From assembly GCF_021117295.1 (NCBI RefSeq), contig NZ_CP088247.1, forward strand, positions 1 through 64,000: 64,000 bases of DNA. The letters run 5' to 3'. The notes beneath the pieces were generated by a model, which saw only the letters and a list, made by a program, of their open reading frames with translations, was not told where the DNA came from and did not search any database. The position numbers and the translations under genes were made by a program. Position 1 is the first letter of the stretch. Each line of letters starts with the position of its first letter. This document shows, piece by piece, positions 54,513 to 62,938 of this stretch. The DNA is from Methylorubrum sp. B1-46. Lineage in GTDB: Bacteria; Pseudomonadota; Alphaproteobacteria; Rhizobiales; Beijerinckiaceae.

Positions 54513-55382
54513 TCAGTACCCTTGCGGCGCGGTGTAGGTGACGCCGTAGGTCGCGCAGATCGCCTTGAGGCGCCCCTCCTGCGCCAAGGCGGCGAGAGCA
54601 TCGCCGACCGCGTAGGCGAGGTCGCGGGAATCGCTGCGCACCGCGCCGCCGAGATCCCACCGCGTCCGCACGAGGCCGGGGATCGGCATCTCGACCACGG
54701 GATTGTCCTCCCCCGCAACGCTGGCCGCTTCGAGCGCCGCCTCGATTCCCGCGCGGGTGCCGGCCAGAATCGGCGTCTCGCCGGCGAGGTAGGCCTTGGC
54801 CGCCTCATCGAAGCTGCGGAAATGCCGGATCTGGCCGCGGAAACGGCCGCCCTCGGCGTTCATCAGCAGGCTGTCGGAGGCGCTCGTGCCCTCGACCGCG
54901 ACGCTGTGGCCCTCCAGGTCGCGCACGCCCTCGAACCCCTCGATCCGGCCGCGGTGATAGGCGAAGGCCAGCCGCTGCTCGAAATAGGGATTGGTCAGGA
55001 AGATCTGCTCGTTGCGGGTGGCCAGGATGCGGTCATGGGGCACGTGCAGCATCAGGTCGGCGAGCGGCGTGCCGGCGAGGTCACCCCGCCACAGGTTCAG
55101 CCGGAAATCGCCGTCGACGTTCTCGCCCGCATCCACCACCCGCAGGTCGAGCTTCAGCTTGAGCCGCTCGGCGATGGCCTGTGCGATGTCGGCGTCGATG
55201 CCGCGGGGCGAGGCCTTCCCCGCTTCCGAGAAGGGCCGGTTGTCGTCGTAGATCGCCACGCGCAGCACGCCGGAGGCCGTCACCTCGTCGAGCGGACGCG
55301 CGGCGGCGGCCATCCCAGTGATCGCCCCGGCGGCGATCAGGCATGCGAGGGCGGCGGGGCCGTGGCGGCGCGAGGGGCGCAT
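54513..55382 (-). CDS. xoxJ: XoxJ-type periplasmic binding protein
   Basis: XoxJ/MxaJ proteins resemble periplasmic solute-binding proteins and are thought to help mature or partner the methanol dehydrogenase. The 289-residue precursor has a signal peptide (about 1-28) and the SBP fold: SGVLRVAIYDDNRPFSEAGKA, then GIDADIAQAIAERLKLKL, and DLEGHSVAVEGTSASDSLL. It starts 14 nt after xoxG on the same strand. The ATG at 55382 puts the signal peptide at the start. Confidence 0.92.
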   Translation of the reverse strand: MRPSRRHGPAALACLIAAGAITGMAAAARPLDEVTASGVLRVAIYDDNRPFSEAGKASPRGIDADIAQAIAERLKLKLDLRVVDAGENVDGDFRLNLWRGDLAGTPLADLMLHVPHDRILATRNEQIFLTNPYFEQRLAFAYHRGRIEGFEGVRDLEGHSVAVEGTSASDSLLMNAEGGRFRGQIRHFRSFDEAAKAYLAGETPILAGTRAGIEAALEAASVAGEDNPVVEMPIPGLVRTRWDLGGAVRSDSRDLAYAVGDALAALAQEGRLKAICATYGVTYTAPQGY

Positions 55383-55396
55383 CGGCGACGGGCTCC

Positions 55397-55819
55397 CTAC
55401 TCTTCGTGCTTGGCTTCGATGTAGGTGCGGATCGCCCACAGGGCCTCCTGCGACAGCACGCCCTCAAAAGCCGGCATCTTCATCACGCCGTTGGTGGTCG
55501 CGCCGTGGCGGACGCGCTCGACGAAGTACTCGTCGCCCTCCTTGCCGAGCGGAAGGTAGCGCAGGTCCGGCGCCAGACCGCCGGAGATCACCTGAAGGCC
55601 ATGGCAGCGGGCGCAGTTCTGGTTGAACCCGGAATCACCGATGGTGATCGCCTTCGCGTCGCCACGATAGGGGTTCTCCTCGCGCCACGTCTCGCCCAGA
55701 GGCGCGAGGCCGGCGGTATCCACGGGCTGCGGCTGCACATCGCCATGGCCGAGGGCGGCGGAGACGGACAGGACAAGGCCGACGGCGAGGAGCCCGCCCT
55801 TGAGGGGTGCAGCCTTCAT
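55397..55819 (-). CDS. xoxG: XoxG-type cytochrome c
   Basis: XoxG is the c-type cytochrome that accepts electrons from XoxF. The 140-residue precursor has a signal peptide (about 1-24) and one heme site, CARCH (Cys69, Cys72, His73), with a likely axial Met in GVMKMPAF (Met113 or Met115). The strong RBS GGGAGGA abuts the first ATG (55825) but sits 6 nt before the second (55819), so the second is the likely start. It leads the xoxG-xoxJ-xoxF series. Confidence 0.93.
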   Translation of the reverse strand: MKAAPLKGGLLAVGLVLSVSAALGHGDVQPQPVDTAGLAPLGETWREENPYRGDAKAITIGDSGFNQNCARCHGLQVISGGLAPDLRYLPLGKEGDEYFVERVRHGATTNGVMKMPAFEGVLSQEALWAIRTYIEAKHEE

Positions 55820-55980
55820 TCTCATTCCTCCCATTCTTGAGGGGAGGGTTAGCAAGCGCGCCCGGCCGAACCCATTGTGCTTTGGTAGGGGGCGGTCGGT
55901 AGCACCTTGGTCCAATACCGGGACTGCCCCGATCGCACGTATCACTCTCCCAACAACAATCGGGAGGCGAGCAGAGCGCG

Positions 55981-57207
55981 ATGCTGGCGCGGCTCGGGAA
56001 ACGGCACGGCGGCCCGCTTCGGGCAACGAAGCCGCGGCGCAGGGCGCGCGGCCTCGGGCTGATTCTGCTCGGCCTGCTGCCCGTCGCGGCCCAAGCCGAG
56101 CCGCTGGCGATCCACTACCTCGAGCGGCGCATCGAGCGCCCGACGCTCCTCAACAACGAAGACCCGATCCCCGATGACGAGGGGCTGAAGGGCGCCGAAC
56201 TCGGGCTCAAGGATTCGAACGCCACCGGCCGGTTCGTGTCCCTCGGCTTCCGCCTCGACAGCCGCGTCGTCGGGCCCGACGAGGATCTTCGCGCCGCCTT
56301 CCGCGCGCTGGGCGAGAAACCCCGCTTCGTCGTGCTGAATGTGCCGGCCGAGGACGTGCTGGCGCTCGCCGACATGCCCGAGGCCAAGGGCAGCGTGTTC
56401 CTCAATGTCGGCGCGCCGGATGCGCGGCTACGCGAGGCCGATTGCCGGCCTCGACTCCTCCACGTCCTGCCTTCCCGGGCAATGCTCGCCGACGCGCTGG
56501 TGCAGTTCCTCGCCTACAAGCGTTGGACCCGCATCCTGCTGCTCTCCGGCCCGGCTCCCGCCGACGCGCTCTACGCCGAAGCGTTGAAGAAAAGCGCCAA
56601 GAAGTTCGGCGCGCGGATCGTGGCCGAATCCCGCTTCGACCCGCAGGGCGGCGACACCCGCGACACCGCTTTGCGCGAATTCGTGCTGCCCACCCGCGGC
56701 CCGGAGCACGACGTGGTCGCGGTGGCCGACGAGGCCGGGGCGTTCGGGGCGAACCTCGTCTACAACACCGCCGCGGCCCGGCCCGTCATCGGCACGCAGG
56801 GGCTCACCCCGGCGGCCTGGGGACGCCCGGTCGAGGCCTGGGCGGCGGTGCAGCTCCAGACCCGGTTTCGTCGCCTCGCCGGCCGGGCGATGCGGCCAAT
56901 CGACTATGCTGGCTGGATGGCGGTGCACGCGCTCGGCGAGGCGGCTGTACAGGCGCGCAGCACCGATCCCGACACCGTGGCGGCGCTCGTGCTGTCGCCG
57001 CGCTTCGAGGTCGGCGGCTTCAAGGGACGTCCCTTGAGCTTCCGCGCCTGGGACGGGCAGTTGCGCCAACCGGTCTTCCTGCTCTGGCCGGGCGCGGTGA
57101 CCGCCACCGCCCCGATCGAAGGCTTCCAGCATCACCGCACCGAACTCGACACGCTCGGCCCCGACGAGCCGGAGAGCGCGTGCCGGGCTTTTCGGAAACC
57201 GGGCTGA
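55981..57207 (+). CDS. Periplasmic binding protein of PQQ-linked catabolism (ABC-type)
   Basis: The 408-residue precursor has a basic N-terminus and signal peptide (about 1-39, AQA-EP), then a type I periplasmic binding fold: an early IHYLERRIERPTLLNNED segment, SLGFRLDSRVVGPDEDLRAAF (in part), and KRWTRILLLSGPAPADALYAE (in part). It resembles the ABC substrate-binding proteins found with PQQ dehydrogenases, but no ABC ATPase or permease is nearby. Divergent from xoxG, it starts a five-gene operon; its stop overlaps the next start (TGATG). Confidence 0.85.
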   Translation: MLARLGKRHGGPLRATKPRRRARGLGLILLGLLPVAAQAEPLAIHYLERRIERPTLLNNEDPIPDDEGLKGAELGLKDSNATGRFVSLGFRLDSRVVGPDEDLRAAFRALGEKPRFVVLNVPAEDVLALADMPEAKGSVFLNVGAPDARLREADCRPRLLHVLPSRAMLADALVQFLAYKRWTRILLLSGPAPADALYAEALKKSAKKFGARIVAESRFDPQGGDTRDTALREFVLPTRGPEHDVVAVADEAGAFGANLVYNTAAARPVIGTQGLTPAAWGRPVEAWAAVQLQTRFRRLAGRAMRPIDYAGWMAVHALGEAAVQARSTDPDTVAALVLSPRFEVGGFKGRPLSFRAWDGQLRQPVFLLWPGAVTATAPIEGFQHHRTELDTLGPDEPESACRAFRKPG

Positions 57208-58268
57208 TGCGGGCGCCCATCCGCAGAGCCACCTACGAGAACGGGATCCGCCTCATGAGCCGCGCCGCGACCCTCCGCCTCCTCCTCGCCGCCGGCCTGC
57301 TCGGCCTCGCGGGATCGGCCGAGGCGGAAGAGATCTTCGTCTCGAACGAGCGCGACAACACCGTCTCGGTGATCGACGGGGCCACCCTCGAGGTCACACG
57401 CAGCTTCCCCGTCGGCCGACGCCCGCGCGGGCTCACCTTCTCCCGCGACGGCCGTACCCTCTACGTCTGTGCCAGCGATTCCGACGCGGTGCAGGTGATC
57501 GACCCCGACACCGGCGCGTTGCGCCACAACCTGCCCTCCGGCGAGGATCCGGAGCAGTTCGCGCTGGCCCCCGACGACCGCACCCTGTTCATCGCCAACG
57601 AGGAGAACGCCACCACTACGGTCGTGGACGCGCAGACCCGCAAGGTGCTGGCGCAGATCGATGTCGGCATCGAGCCCGAGGGCATGGCGGTGAGCCCGGA
57701 CGGGAAGACCGCCGTCACCACCTCAGAGACCACCAACATGGTCCATTGGATCGACGTGCCGACTTTGAGCGCCACCGACGCGACCCCGGTGGGCCAGCGC
57801 CCGCGCGCCGCCGCCTTCTCCGCGGACGGGCGGATGCTCTGGGCCTCCTCCGAGATCGGCGGCACGGTCGCGGTGATCGATGCTGCCACCCGCAAAGTGG
57901 TCGAGACCATTGAATTCGCGGTGAAGGGCATCGCCGCCGACCGGCTCCAGCCAGTGGGCATCACCCTGACCCGGGATGGGCGTTTCGCCTTCGTCGCGCT
58001 CGGCCCCTCCGACCGGGTCGCGGTGATTGACGCCAAGACCTACAAGGTCGTGAATTACATCCTCGTCGGCCGCCGGGTCTGGCAGCTCGCGATGACGCCG
58101 GACGAGTCGCGGCTCTTCACCACCAACGGCGTGTCGGGCGACGTCACCGTGATCGACGTGGCGACCCAGCGCCCGATTCGCAGCGTCAAGGTTGGCCGCT
58201 TTCCCTGGGGCGTCGCCGTGCGCCCCGCATCCGGCACGCCCGAGCGGTCGGCGGGCGCCGCCCCGTGA
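57207..58268 (+). CDS. YVTN beta-propeller protein linked to PQQ catabolism
   Basis: The 353-residue precursor is a secreted seven-bladed propeller with repeats of the V-x-V-I-D-x-A-T/T-x-x-V form (VSVIDGATLEVTRSFPVGRR, in part; VIDPDTG; VVDAQTRKVLAQIDVG; VIDAATRKVVETI; VIDAKTYKVVNYI; VTVIDVATQRPI). A signal peptide ends at AEA-EE. The ATG at 57207 overlaps the previous stop, but an ATG at 57255 directly before the hydrophobic core is as likely. Its TGA overlaps the next GTG (GTGA). It probably binds a partner in the periplasm; no active site is visible. Confidence 0.85.
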   Translation: MRAPIRRATYENGIRLMSRAATLRLLLAAGLLGLAGSAEAEEIFVSNERDNTVSVIDGATLEVTRSFPVGRRPRGLTFSRDGRTLYVCASDSDAVQVIDPDTGALRHNLPSGEDPEQFALAPDDRTLFIANEENATTTVVDAQTRKVLAQIDVGIEPEGMAVSPDGKTAVTTSETTNMVHWIDVPTLSATDATPVGQRPRAAAFSADGRMLWASSEIGGTVAVIDAATRKVVETIEFAVKGIAADRLQPVGITLTRDGRFAFVALGPSDRVAVIDAKTYKVVNYILVGRRVWQLAMTPDESRLFTTNGVSGDVTVIDVATQRPIRSVKVGRFPWGVAVRPASGTPERSAGAAP

Positions 58269-60382
58269 CGCGAACCGGACGCGGCGACACCGCATCGAGC
58301 GCCCTGTGGTCGGCGCTGCTCGCGCTCCTCGCCCTGGTGATGGCCGTCCCATTCGCTGCGGCGGGCAGCCTCGACAGGGCCGGGATGGAACGCTATTTCC
58401 CCGCGCCGCTCGTGGTCGGCGAGCGCGACGCGACGCTGCCGGTCTGGCCGATCCTGAAGCAGGAGGCCGGCAGCTACGAAGTTTTCGCTTATGCCTTCGA
58501 GTCGATCGACCTCGCGCCGATTCCCGGCTTCGGCGGCACCCCCCCCGACCTCCTCGTGGCACTCGCCCCCGACGGCACGTTCCGCGACGTGAAGGTTATC
58601 TCCCATCACGAGCCGGTGTTTCTGGAAGGGCTCGGCTCGGAGCCGCTCTTCGCCTTCGTCGAGCAGTATGTCGGGATGTCGGCCCGACGCCCGATCCGGG
58701 TCGGGCGGCCGAACGCCCGCGGCTCGGGTGCTGCGCCGCAGACGATGGTCGACGGCATCTCGATGGCCACCGCCTCGACGCGGGTGATCAACGAATCGAT
58801 CCTCGCCGCCTCCCTGACGGTGGCGCGGGCAAAGCTCGGCTTCGGGGCCGCCAATCTCGGCCTGAGGGTCGAGGCGCGGCCCGATACCGGCGAAGCCCTG
58901 ACGGTGGCCGAGTTGACCGCGCGCGGCTGGCTCCGGCGGCTGACCGTCACCAACGCGGGGGCCGAGGCCGCCTTCCGCGACACGGGCGTGGCGGGCGGCG
59001 GTGACGGCCCGGCCGAGGCGCCGCTGGTCGACCTGACCTTCGCCGACCTCAACGTGCCGGCGATCGGCCGTATCCTGCTTGGGGCCGAGCGCTTCGCCGC
59101 CCTGACCCGCGAACTCGGCCCCGGCGACCATGCGGTGCTGGTGGTGAGCCACGGCCCCGAGAACCCCCTCGGCGAGGATTTCGTGCTCGGCTCGATCCCC
59201 GACCGGCTGACGGTGACGCAAGGCGGGCTCGCCGTGAACGCCCGCGACATGGCGATCGAGCGCCGTGAGGCCGCTCCCGGCCTGCCGGACGGCCCCTGGA
59301 CGATTCTGCGGATCACGGGCGCTGCCGGCTTCGACCCCTCCGCCCCGTGGACGTTGAGCACCAAAATCGTGCGCGAGCGCGGCCAGATCTTTCCGGAGAA
59401 GATCACCCGCGAGTTCCCTGCCGACTACGCGCTCCCGGCCGATCTCTTCATCCGCGAGGCAGCGGAGGCGGGGCCGAGCTGGATCGATCCGTGGCGGGCG
59501 CGCGGCGTCGAACTCGGCGTGATCACCCTGGCGCTTGCCGGGCTGGTGCCGGTGCTGGCGCGCCAGCGCGGCCTCGTGGCGGACCGGCGCCGCTTTCCCG
59601 TGTTCCGGCTCGCATACCTCGCCTTCACGCTTCTCTTCATCGGCTGGTACGCCCAGGCGCAGCTCTCCATCGTCACCCTCGTCGGCCTCGTGCGCGCCGC
59701 GACCGTGACGCACGATCTCACCTTCCTGCTCTACGACCCGCCCTCGCTGCTGCTCTGGGCTTTCGTCATCGCCACCCTGGTCGTCTGGGGCCGGGGCACG
59801 TTCTGCGGCTGGCTCTGCCCGTTCGGCGCCTTGCAGGAATTCGCCGCGTGGCTGGCCAAGCCCCTGTGCATCCGGCCGGTCGCGGTGCCCCTGCGTCTCG
59901 ACCGCGCCTTGCGGCAGGTGAAATACGTCCTGCTCGCCGGCATCCTCATCGCCGCCGCCGCGGGCTCGCCGCTCGCCGACAGCCTGTCCGAGGCCGAGCC
60001 GTTCAAGACCGCGATCACCCTGTACTTCGTGCGCGCGTGGCCGTTCGTCGCCTACGCGCTCGGTCTGCTCGTCCTCAACCTGTTCATCTACAAGGGGTTC
60101 TGCCGCTACCTGTGCCCGCTCGGCGCGAGCCTCGCCGTCCTCGGCCGTCTGCGGCTGCTCGACTGGATTCCGCGAAGGGCCGAATGCGGGAGCCCGTGCC
60201 AGCTCTGCAAGGTGCGCTGCCGCTACGGCGCGATCCGCCCCGACGGCCACATCGACTATCCCGAGTGCTTCCAGTGCATGGATTGCGTCACGATCATCCA
60301 CGATCCCGGCCAATGCGTGCCGGAGGTGGTCGCGCGTCGGCGCGGAAAGCGGATCGTGCCGCAGCCGGTCGCGGCGGAGTGA
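58265..60382 (+). CDS. NosR-like membrane protein with FMN-binding and Fe-S domains
   Basis: In order, the 705-residue protein has a signal or anchor helix (about 15-33), a periplasmic FMN-binding domain (about 60-190) with DGISMAT at 163-169, matching the ApbE attachment pattern D-x2-S-x-A-T with Thr169 as the likely flavin site, then about five membrane helices. Between these are two CxxxCP motifs (C514-C518-P519, C613-C617-P618), followed by cytosolic cysteines C641, C645, C648, C652 and C668, C671, C674 for two Fe-S centres. It should carry electrons across the inner membrane. The ApbE gene follows 5 nt later. Confidence 0.9.
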   Translation: MTRTGRGDTASSALWSALLALLALVMAVPFAAAGSLDRAGMERYFPAPLVVGERDATLPVWPILKQEAGSYEVFAYAFESIDLAPIPGFGGTPPDLLVALAPDGTFRDVKVISHHEPVFLEGLGSEPLFAFVEQYVGMSARRPIRVGRPNARGSGAAPQTMVDGISMATASTRVINESILAASLTVARAKLGFGAANLGLRVEARPDTGEALTVAELTARGWLRRLTVTNAGAEAAFRDTGVAGGGDGPAEAPLVDLTFADLNVPAIGRILLGAERFAALTRELGPGDHAVLVVSHGPENPLGEDFVLGSIPDRLTVTQGGLAVNARDMAIERREAAPGLPDGPWTILRITGAAGFDPSAPWTLSTKIVRERGQIFPEKITREFPADYALPADLFIREAAEAGPSWIDPWRARGVELGVITLALAGLVPVLARQRGLVADRRRFPVFRLAYLAFTLLFIGWYAQAQLSIVTLVGLVRAATVTHDLTFLLYDPPSLLLWAFVIATLVVWGRGTFCGWLCPFGALQEFAAWLAKPLCIRPVAVPLRLDRALRQVKYVLLAGILIAAAAGSPLADSLSEAEPFKTAITLYFVRAWPFVAYALGLLVLNLFIYKGFCRYLCPLGASLAVLGRLRLLDWIPRRAECGSPCQLCKVRCRYGAIRPDGHIDYPECFQCMDCVTIIHDPGQCVPEVVARRRGKRIVPQPVAAE

Positions 60383-60387
60383 GAGCC

Positions 60388-61368
60388 ATGCCGGTGACTG
60401 CACGCACGCCCCGCCGCCGCATCCTCCTCGGCATGGCCGGGCTCGCAGCAATGGCGGGCCTCGGTGGCCCGTCCGCTTTCCGTACACTGGCCGTCGAGCA
60501 AGGATTGACCACCCGCACTCGCGCCGGCCTCGCCTTCGGGACCACCGTCGCTCTCACCGCCGCCGGCCCCGACCCGGCCGCACTCGATGCCGCCCTCTCC
60601 GACGGGTTTGCCGCGATGCGCGCGGTCGAAGCCGCCGCGAGCCTGTTTCGCGCCGACAGCGCCCTGTCGCATCTTAACCGCGACGGGCGGCTCGATGCGC
60701 CCCCCGCCGATCTCACAGCGATGCTGGGCTTCGCCCTCGATCTCGCGCAGCGGACCGGCGGGGCGTTCGATCCCACCGTGCAGCCGCTCTGGCCGGCCTG
60801 GGCCGGTGCCGCTGCGCGCGGAGAACAGCCGGATCCCCAGGACCTGCAAGACGCCGTCGCCCGGATCGGCTGGCGCCGCGTTGCGCTGACGCCGGAGCGT
60901 ATCGTCTTGGAGCCCGGCACGGCGCTGACACTGAACGCCCTGATCCAGGGCTATGCCGCCGATCGGGTGATGGTGGCTCTGCGGGCGCGGGGCATCACGG
61001 ACGCCTTCGTCGATACCGGCGAGTTCGGCGCCATGGGCGCGCATCCCGACGGCACGCCGTGGCAGCTCGGCATCGCCGACCCGCGCCGGCCGGAGGCACT
61101 GTCGGCGACGATCACCCCGTTCTCGGGCTTTGCCGCGACTTCGGGGGATTACGCCATGAGCTTCTCGCCCGACCGCGCCGACCACCACATCTTCGATCCC
61201 ACCACCGGATGCTCGCCGCGCGGCCTCGCCTCCGTGACCGTCACGGCCGAAACCGGTCTCCTCGCGGACGGCCTGTCCACGGCCTGCATGGTGCTCGGAC
61301 CCGAGGCAGGCGGGCGGCTCGTGGCGCAGTGGCCGGGCTGCTCCGTCCGCTTCGTCGGCAAAACCTAA
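60388..61368 (+). CDS. apbE: FAD:protein FMN transferase ApbE
   Basis: ApbE transfers FMN from FAD to a Thr of target proteins outside the cytosol, using Mg2+. The 326-residue protein has a twin-arginine-like signal (RRRILLGMAGLAAMAG) and the ApbE pattern: LFRADSALSHLNRDG, GGAFDPTVQPLW, DTGEFGAMGAHPDGTPW and HIFDPTTGCSPRG, with the metal/FAD-binding Asp and Thr. It immediately follows the NosR-like gene, its obvious target. The ATG at 60388 is chosen; the frame is open further upstream only inside the previous gene. Confidence 0.94.
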   Translation: MPVTARTPRRRILLGMAGLAAMAGLGGPSAFRTLAVEQGLTTRTRAGLAFGTTVALTAAGPDPAALDAALSDGFAAMRAVEAAASLFRADSALSHLNRDGRLDAPPADLTAMLGFALDLAQRTGGAFDPTVQPLWPAWAGAAARGEQPDPQDLQDAVARIGWRRVALTPERIVLEPGTALTLNALIQGYAADRVMVALRARGITDAFVDTGEFGAMGAHPDGTPWQLGIADPRRPEALSATITPFSGFAATSGDYAMSFSPDRADHHIFDPTTGCSPRGLASVTVTAETGLLADGLSTACMVLGPEAGGRLVAQWPGCSVRFVGKT

Positions 61369-61380
61369 TCGCGAGCACCG

Positions 61381-62220
61381 ATGATGCGCCCCCTCCGATC
61401 CGGCCTCCGCGGAGACTTTGCAAGGACGCTTCGCCGTGTCGTCCGAACCGGCTTCGCGGCGACAACAGCGCTCCTGATCGGCCTGACCGACGGCGGCGCC
61501 AGGGCCGAACCGGCGGCCGCCGCCGCGGTCGCCCTCGTCGTCTCCGTCGACGTGTCGCAATCGGTCGATGACAGCCGCTTCGTTCTGCAGATGGAGGGCA
61601 TCGCCGAGGCTCTGGAAGATCCGGGCGTGATCGCGGCGATGACCGGCCATCCCGGCGGCACGCTCTTCGCCATGGTCACCTGGGCCGACCGCGCGGGCCT
61701 CGCCGTGGGCTGGCGGCGGATCGCCAGCCGTGCCGACGCGTTCGCAGCCGCGGCCCAGGTCCGTGTCACGCCCCGGCAATCGGGGGAGTTCACCTGTCTC
61801 GGCCAGATGTTCCGCACCGTGACCGCAAGCGTCCTTCCGGTAATGCCGGTTCCGGCGGAGCGGATCGTTGTCGACGTCTCGGGCGACGGCATCGACAATT
61901 GTACCGATCCCGAGAATCTCGAAACGGAGCGGACGGCGCTTCTGGCGGCCGGTGCCACGATCAACGGCCTGCCGATCCTGGTCCCGGGCGAGAACGACGT
62001 CGTCGGCGCCGGCGCCTACCGTGCTCCGGGCTACGGACTGCGCGCCACGCCGCTCCCGCAGGAGCGCACGGATCTGACGCAGTGGTACAGGTCCCACGTC
62101 GTGGCCGGTCCCGGCGCCTTTCTCCTGAAAGCAGCGGGCTACGGCGACTTCTCGCGGGCCCTGCGGCGGAAGTTCGTGATCGAAGTTAGCGGCCTCGCGC
62201 CGGGTCGCCGCGACGAGTGA
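61381..62220 (+). CDS. DUF1194 (von Willebrand A-like) exported protein
   Basis: The 279-residue precursor has a signal peptide (about 1-43) and a DUF1194 domain, a VWA-like fold with the metal-binding DxSxS form VVSVDVSQSVDDSRF, followed by VVDVSGDGIDNC and a threonine-containing stretch. Proteins of this family are uncharacterised. It starts 12 nt after apbE and is the last gene of the operon, so it may bind one of the redox partners. Its end borders the debris region. Confidence 0.85.
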   Translation: MMRPLRSGLRGDFARTLRRVVRTGFAATTALLIGLTDGGARAEPAAAAAVALVVSVDVSQSVDDSRFVLQMEGIAEALEDPGVIAAMTGHPGGTLFAMVTWADRAGLAVGWRRIASRADAFAAAAQVRVTPRQSGEFTCLGQMFRTVTASVLPVMPVPAERIVVDVSGDGIDNCTDPENLETERTALLAAGATINGLPILVPGENDVVGAGAYRAPGYGLRATPLPQERTDLTQWYRSHVVAGPGAFLLKAAGYGDFSRALRRKFVIEVSGLAPGRRDE

Positions 62221-62432
62221 CACCACCAGGGCCGATGGGCACGTTGGACGCTTCGCAACGCCCGCTTCGGCCGCGGCAGCGTCGTGCTGGCGCGGGCCGG
62301 GCTGGCGCAGCCGCGGCGGGCCTGGGCGACGAAGTTTGCGATGCGAACGCCGCGCTACACCATGCAGGTCGACGAGCTACCGATTGCTTCGGCTGATGCG
62401 TTCTGACCTTCACTGTCCCCCAGGGCGGCCCG
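62221..62432 (+). other. Degenerate region after DUF1194
   Basis: This 212-nt stretch between the DUF1194 gene and the SDR remnant is open on the plus strand in two frames. One frame reads like the end of a gene (FGRGSVVLARAGLAQ, then TPRYTMQVDELPIASADAF) but has no start or RBS. It is probably the tail of a lost gene. No firm identification was possible. Confidence 0.3.
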
Positions 62433-62636
62433 TCAGTACATCGGCGTGCCGCCGGCGACGGGCACGAGCGCACCCGACATGTAGCTGCCCTCGCGCGAGG
62501 CGAGCAACATGTAGGCATGAGCAAGCTCCGCCGGCTGCCCGGCTCGGCCGAGGGGCGTAGCGGCCCCAAGTTTCTCGATCTGCTCCGGACTTTTCCCGAT
62601 CGGCTGGATCGGCGTCTAGACCGGGCCGGGCGCCAT
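62433..62636 (-). pseudogene. Truncated short-chain dehydrogenase with internal stop
   Basis: The minus-strand frame reads the C-terminus of a YghA-like SDR: APGPV, a stop (TAG at 62618-62616) where Trp is expected, then TPIQPIGKSPEQIEKLGAAT (up to 20 residues quoted), LGRAGQPAELAHAYMLLA and SYMSGALVPVAGGTPMY before TGA. All the coenzyme-binding and catalytic part is missing. The TAG probably arose from a TGG Trp codon. Confidence 0.75.
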
Positions 62637-62924
62637 ACAGGGCGACGAAGGCGGTGGCCATCTCGCTCGTACTCGATGTGCGTGACGAGTTTACCAGTGC
62701 CCTCCGTCCAGTTGGTGCGCCGCCACTCCGCGTAGCGCTCGAGACCGGCCTCTGTGACCGCGTCGATGGATTTGTCGCCGAAGTAGCCCACGAAGTCGCG
62801 GCGAATGACGGCGAGCTCGCTCTTGCCCTGATCCGCCCGGCACTCGCCCCGCTCCACCTCCCGGAGGATCTGAGCGATATACGCTTCGTCCACGCTCTCG
62901 ATGTCGTGTGGCCTGCTGCCGGTT
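62633..62924 (-). pseudogene. Truncated tyrosine integrase-like fragment
   Basis: The frame encodes an N-terminal SAM-like DNA-binding piece with FVGYFGDKSIDAVTEAG, RYAEWRRTNW and HIEYERDGHRLRRPVW, resembling phage-type integrases. It stops abruptly where the SDR remnant begins, so the catalytic domain is lost. Its other end lies at the putative boundary of the IS element. Together with the SDR piece it marks a former recombination site. Confidence 0.6.
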
Positions 62925-62938
62925 TGTTGGACACCGTC

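Noticed and set aside
58055..60487. 810-codon minus-strand open frame opposite the NosR-like gene
   Set aside because: Typical GC-bias shadow: no recognisable domain, biased composition, and it spans several confident plus-strand genes.
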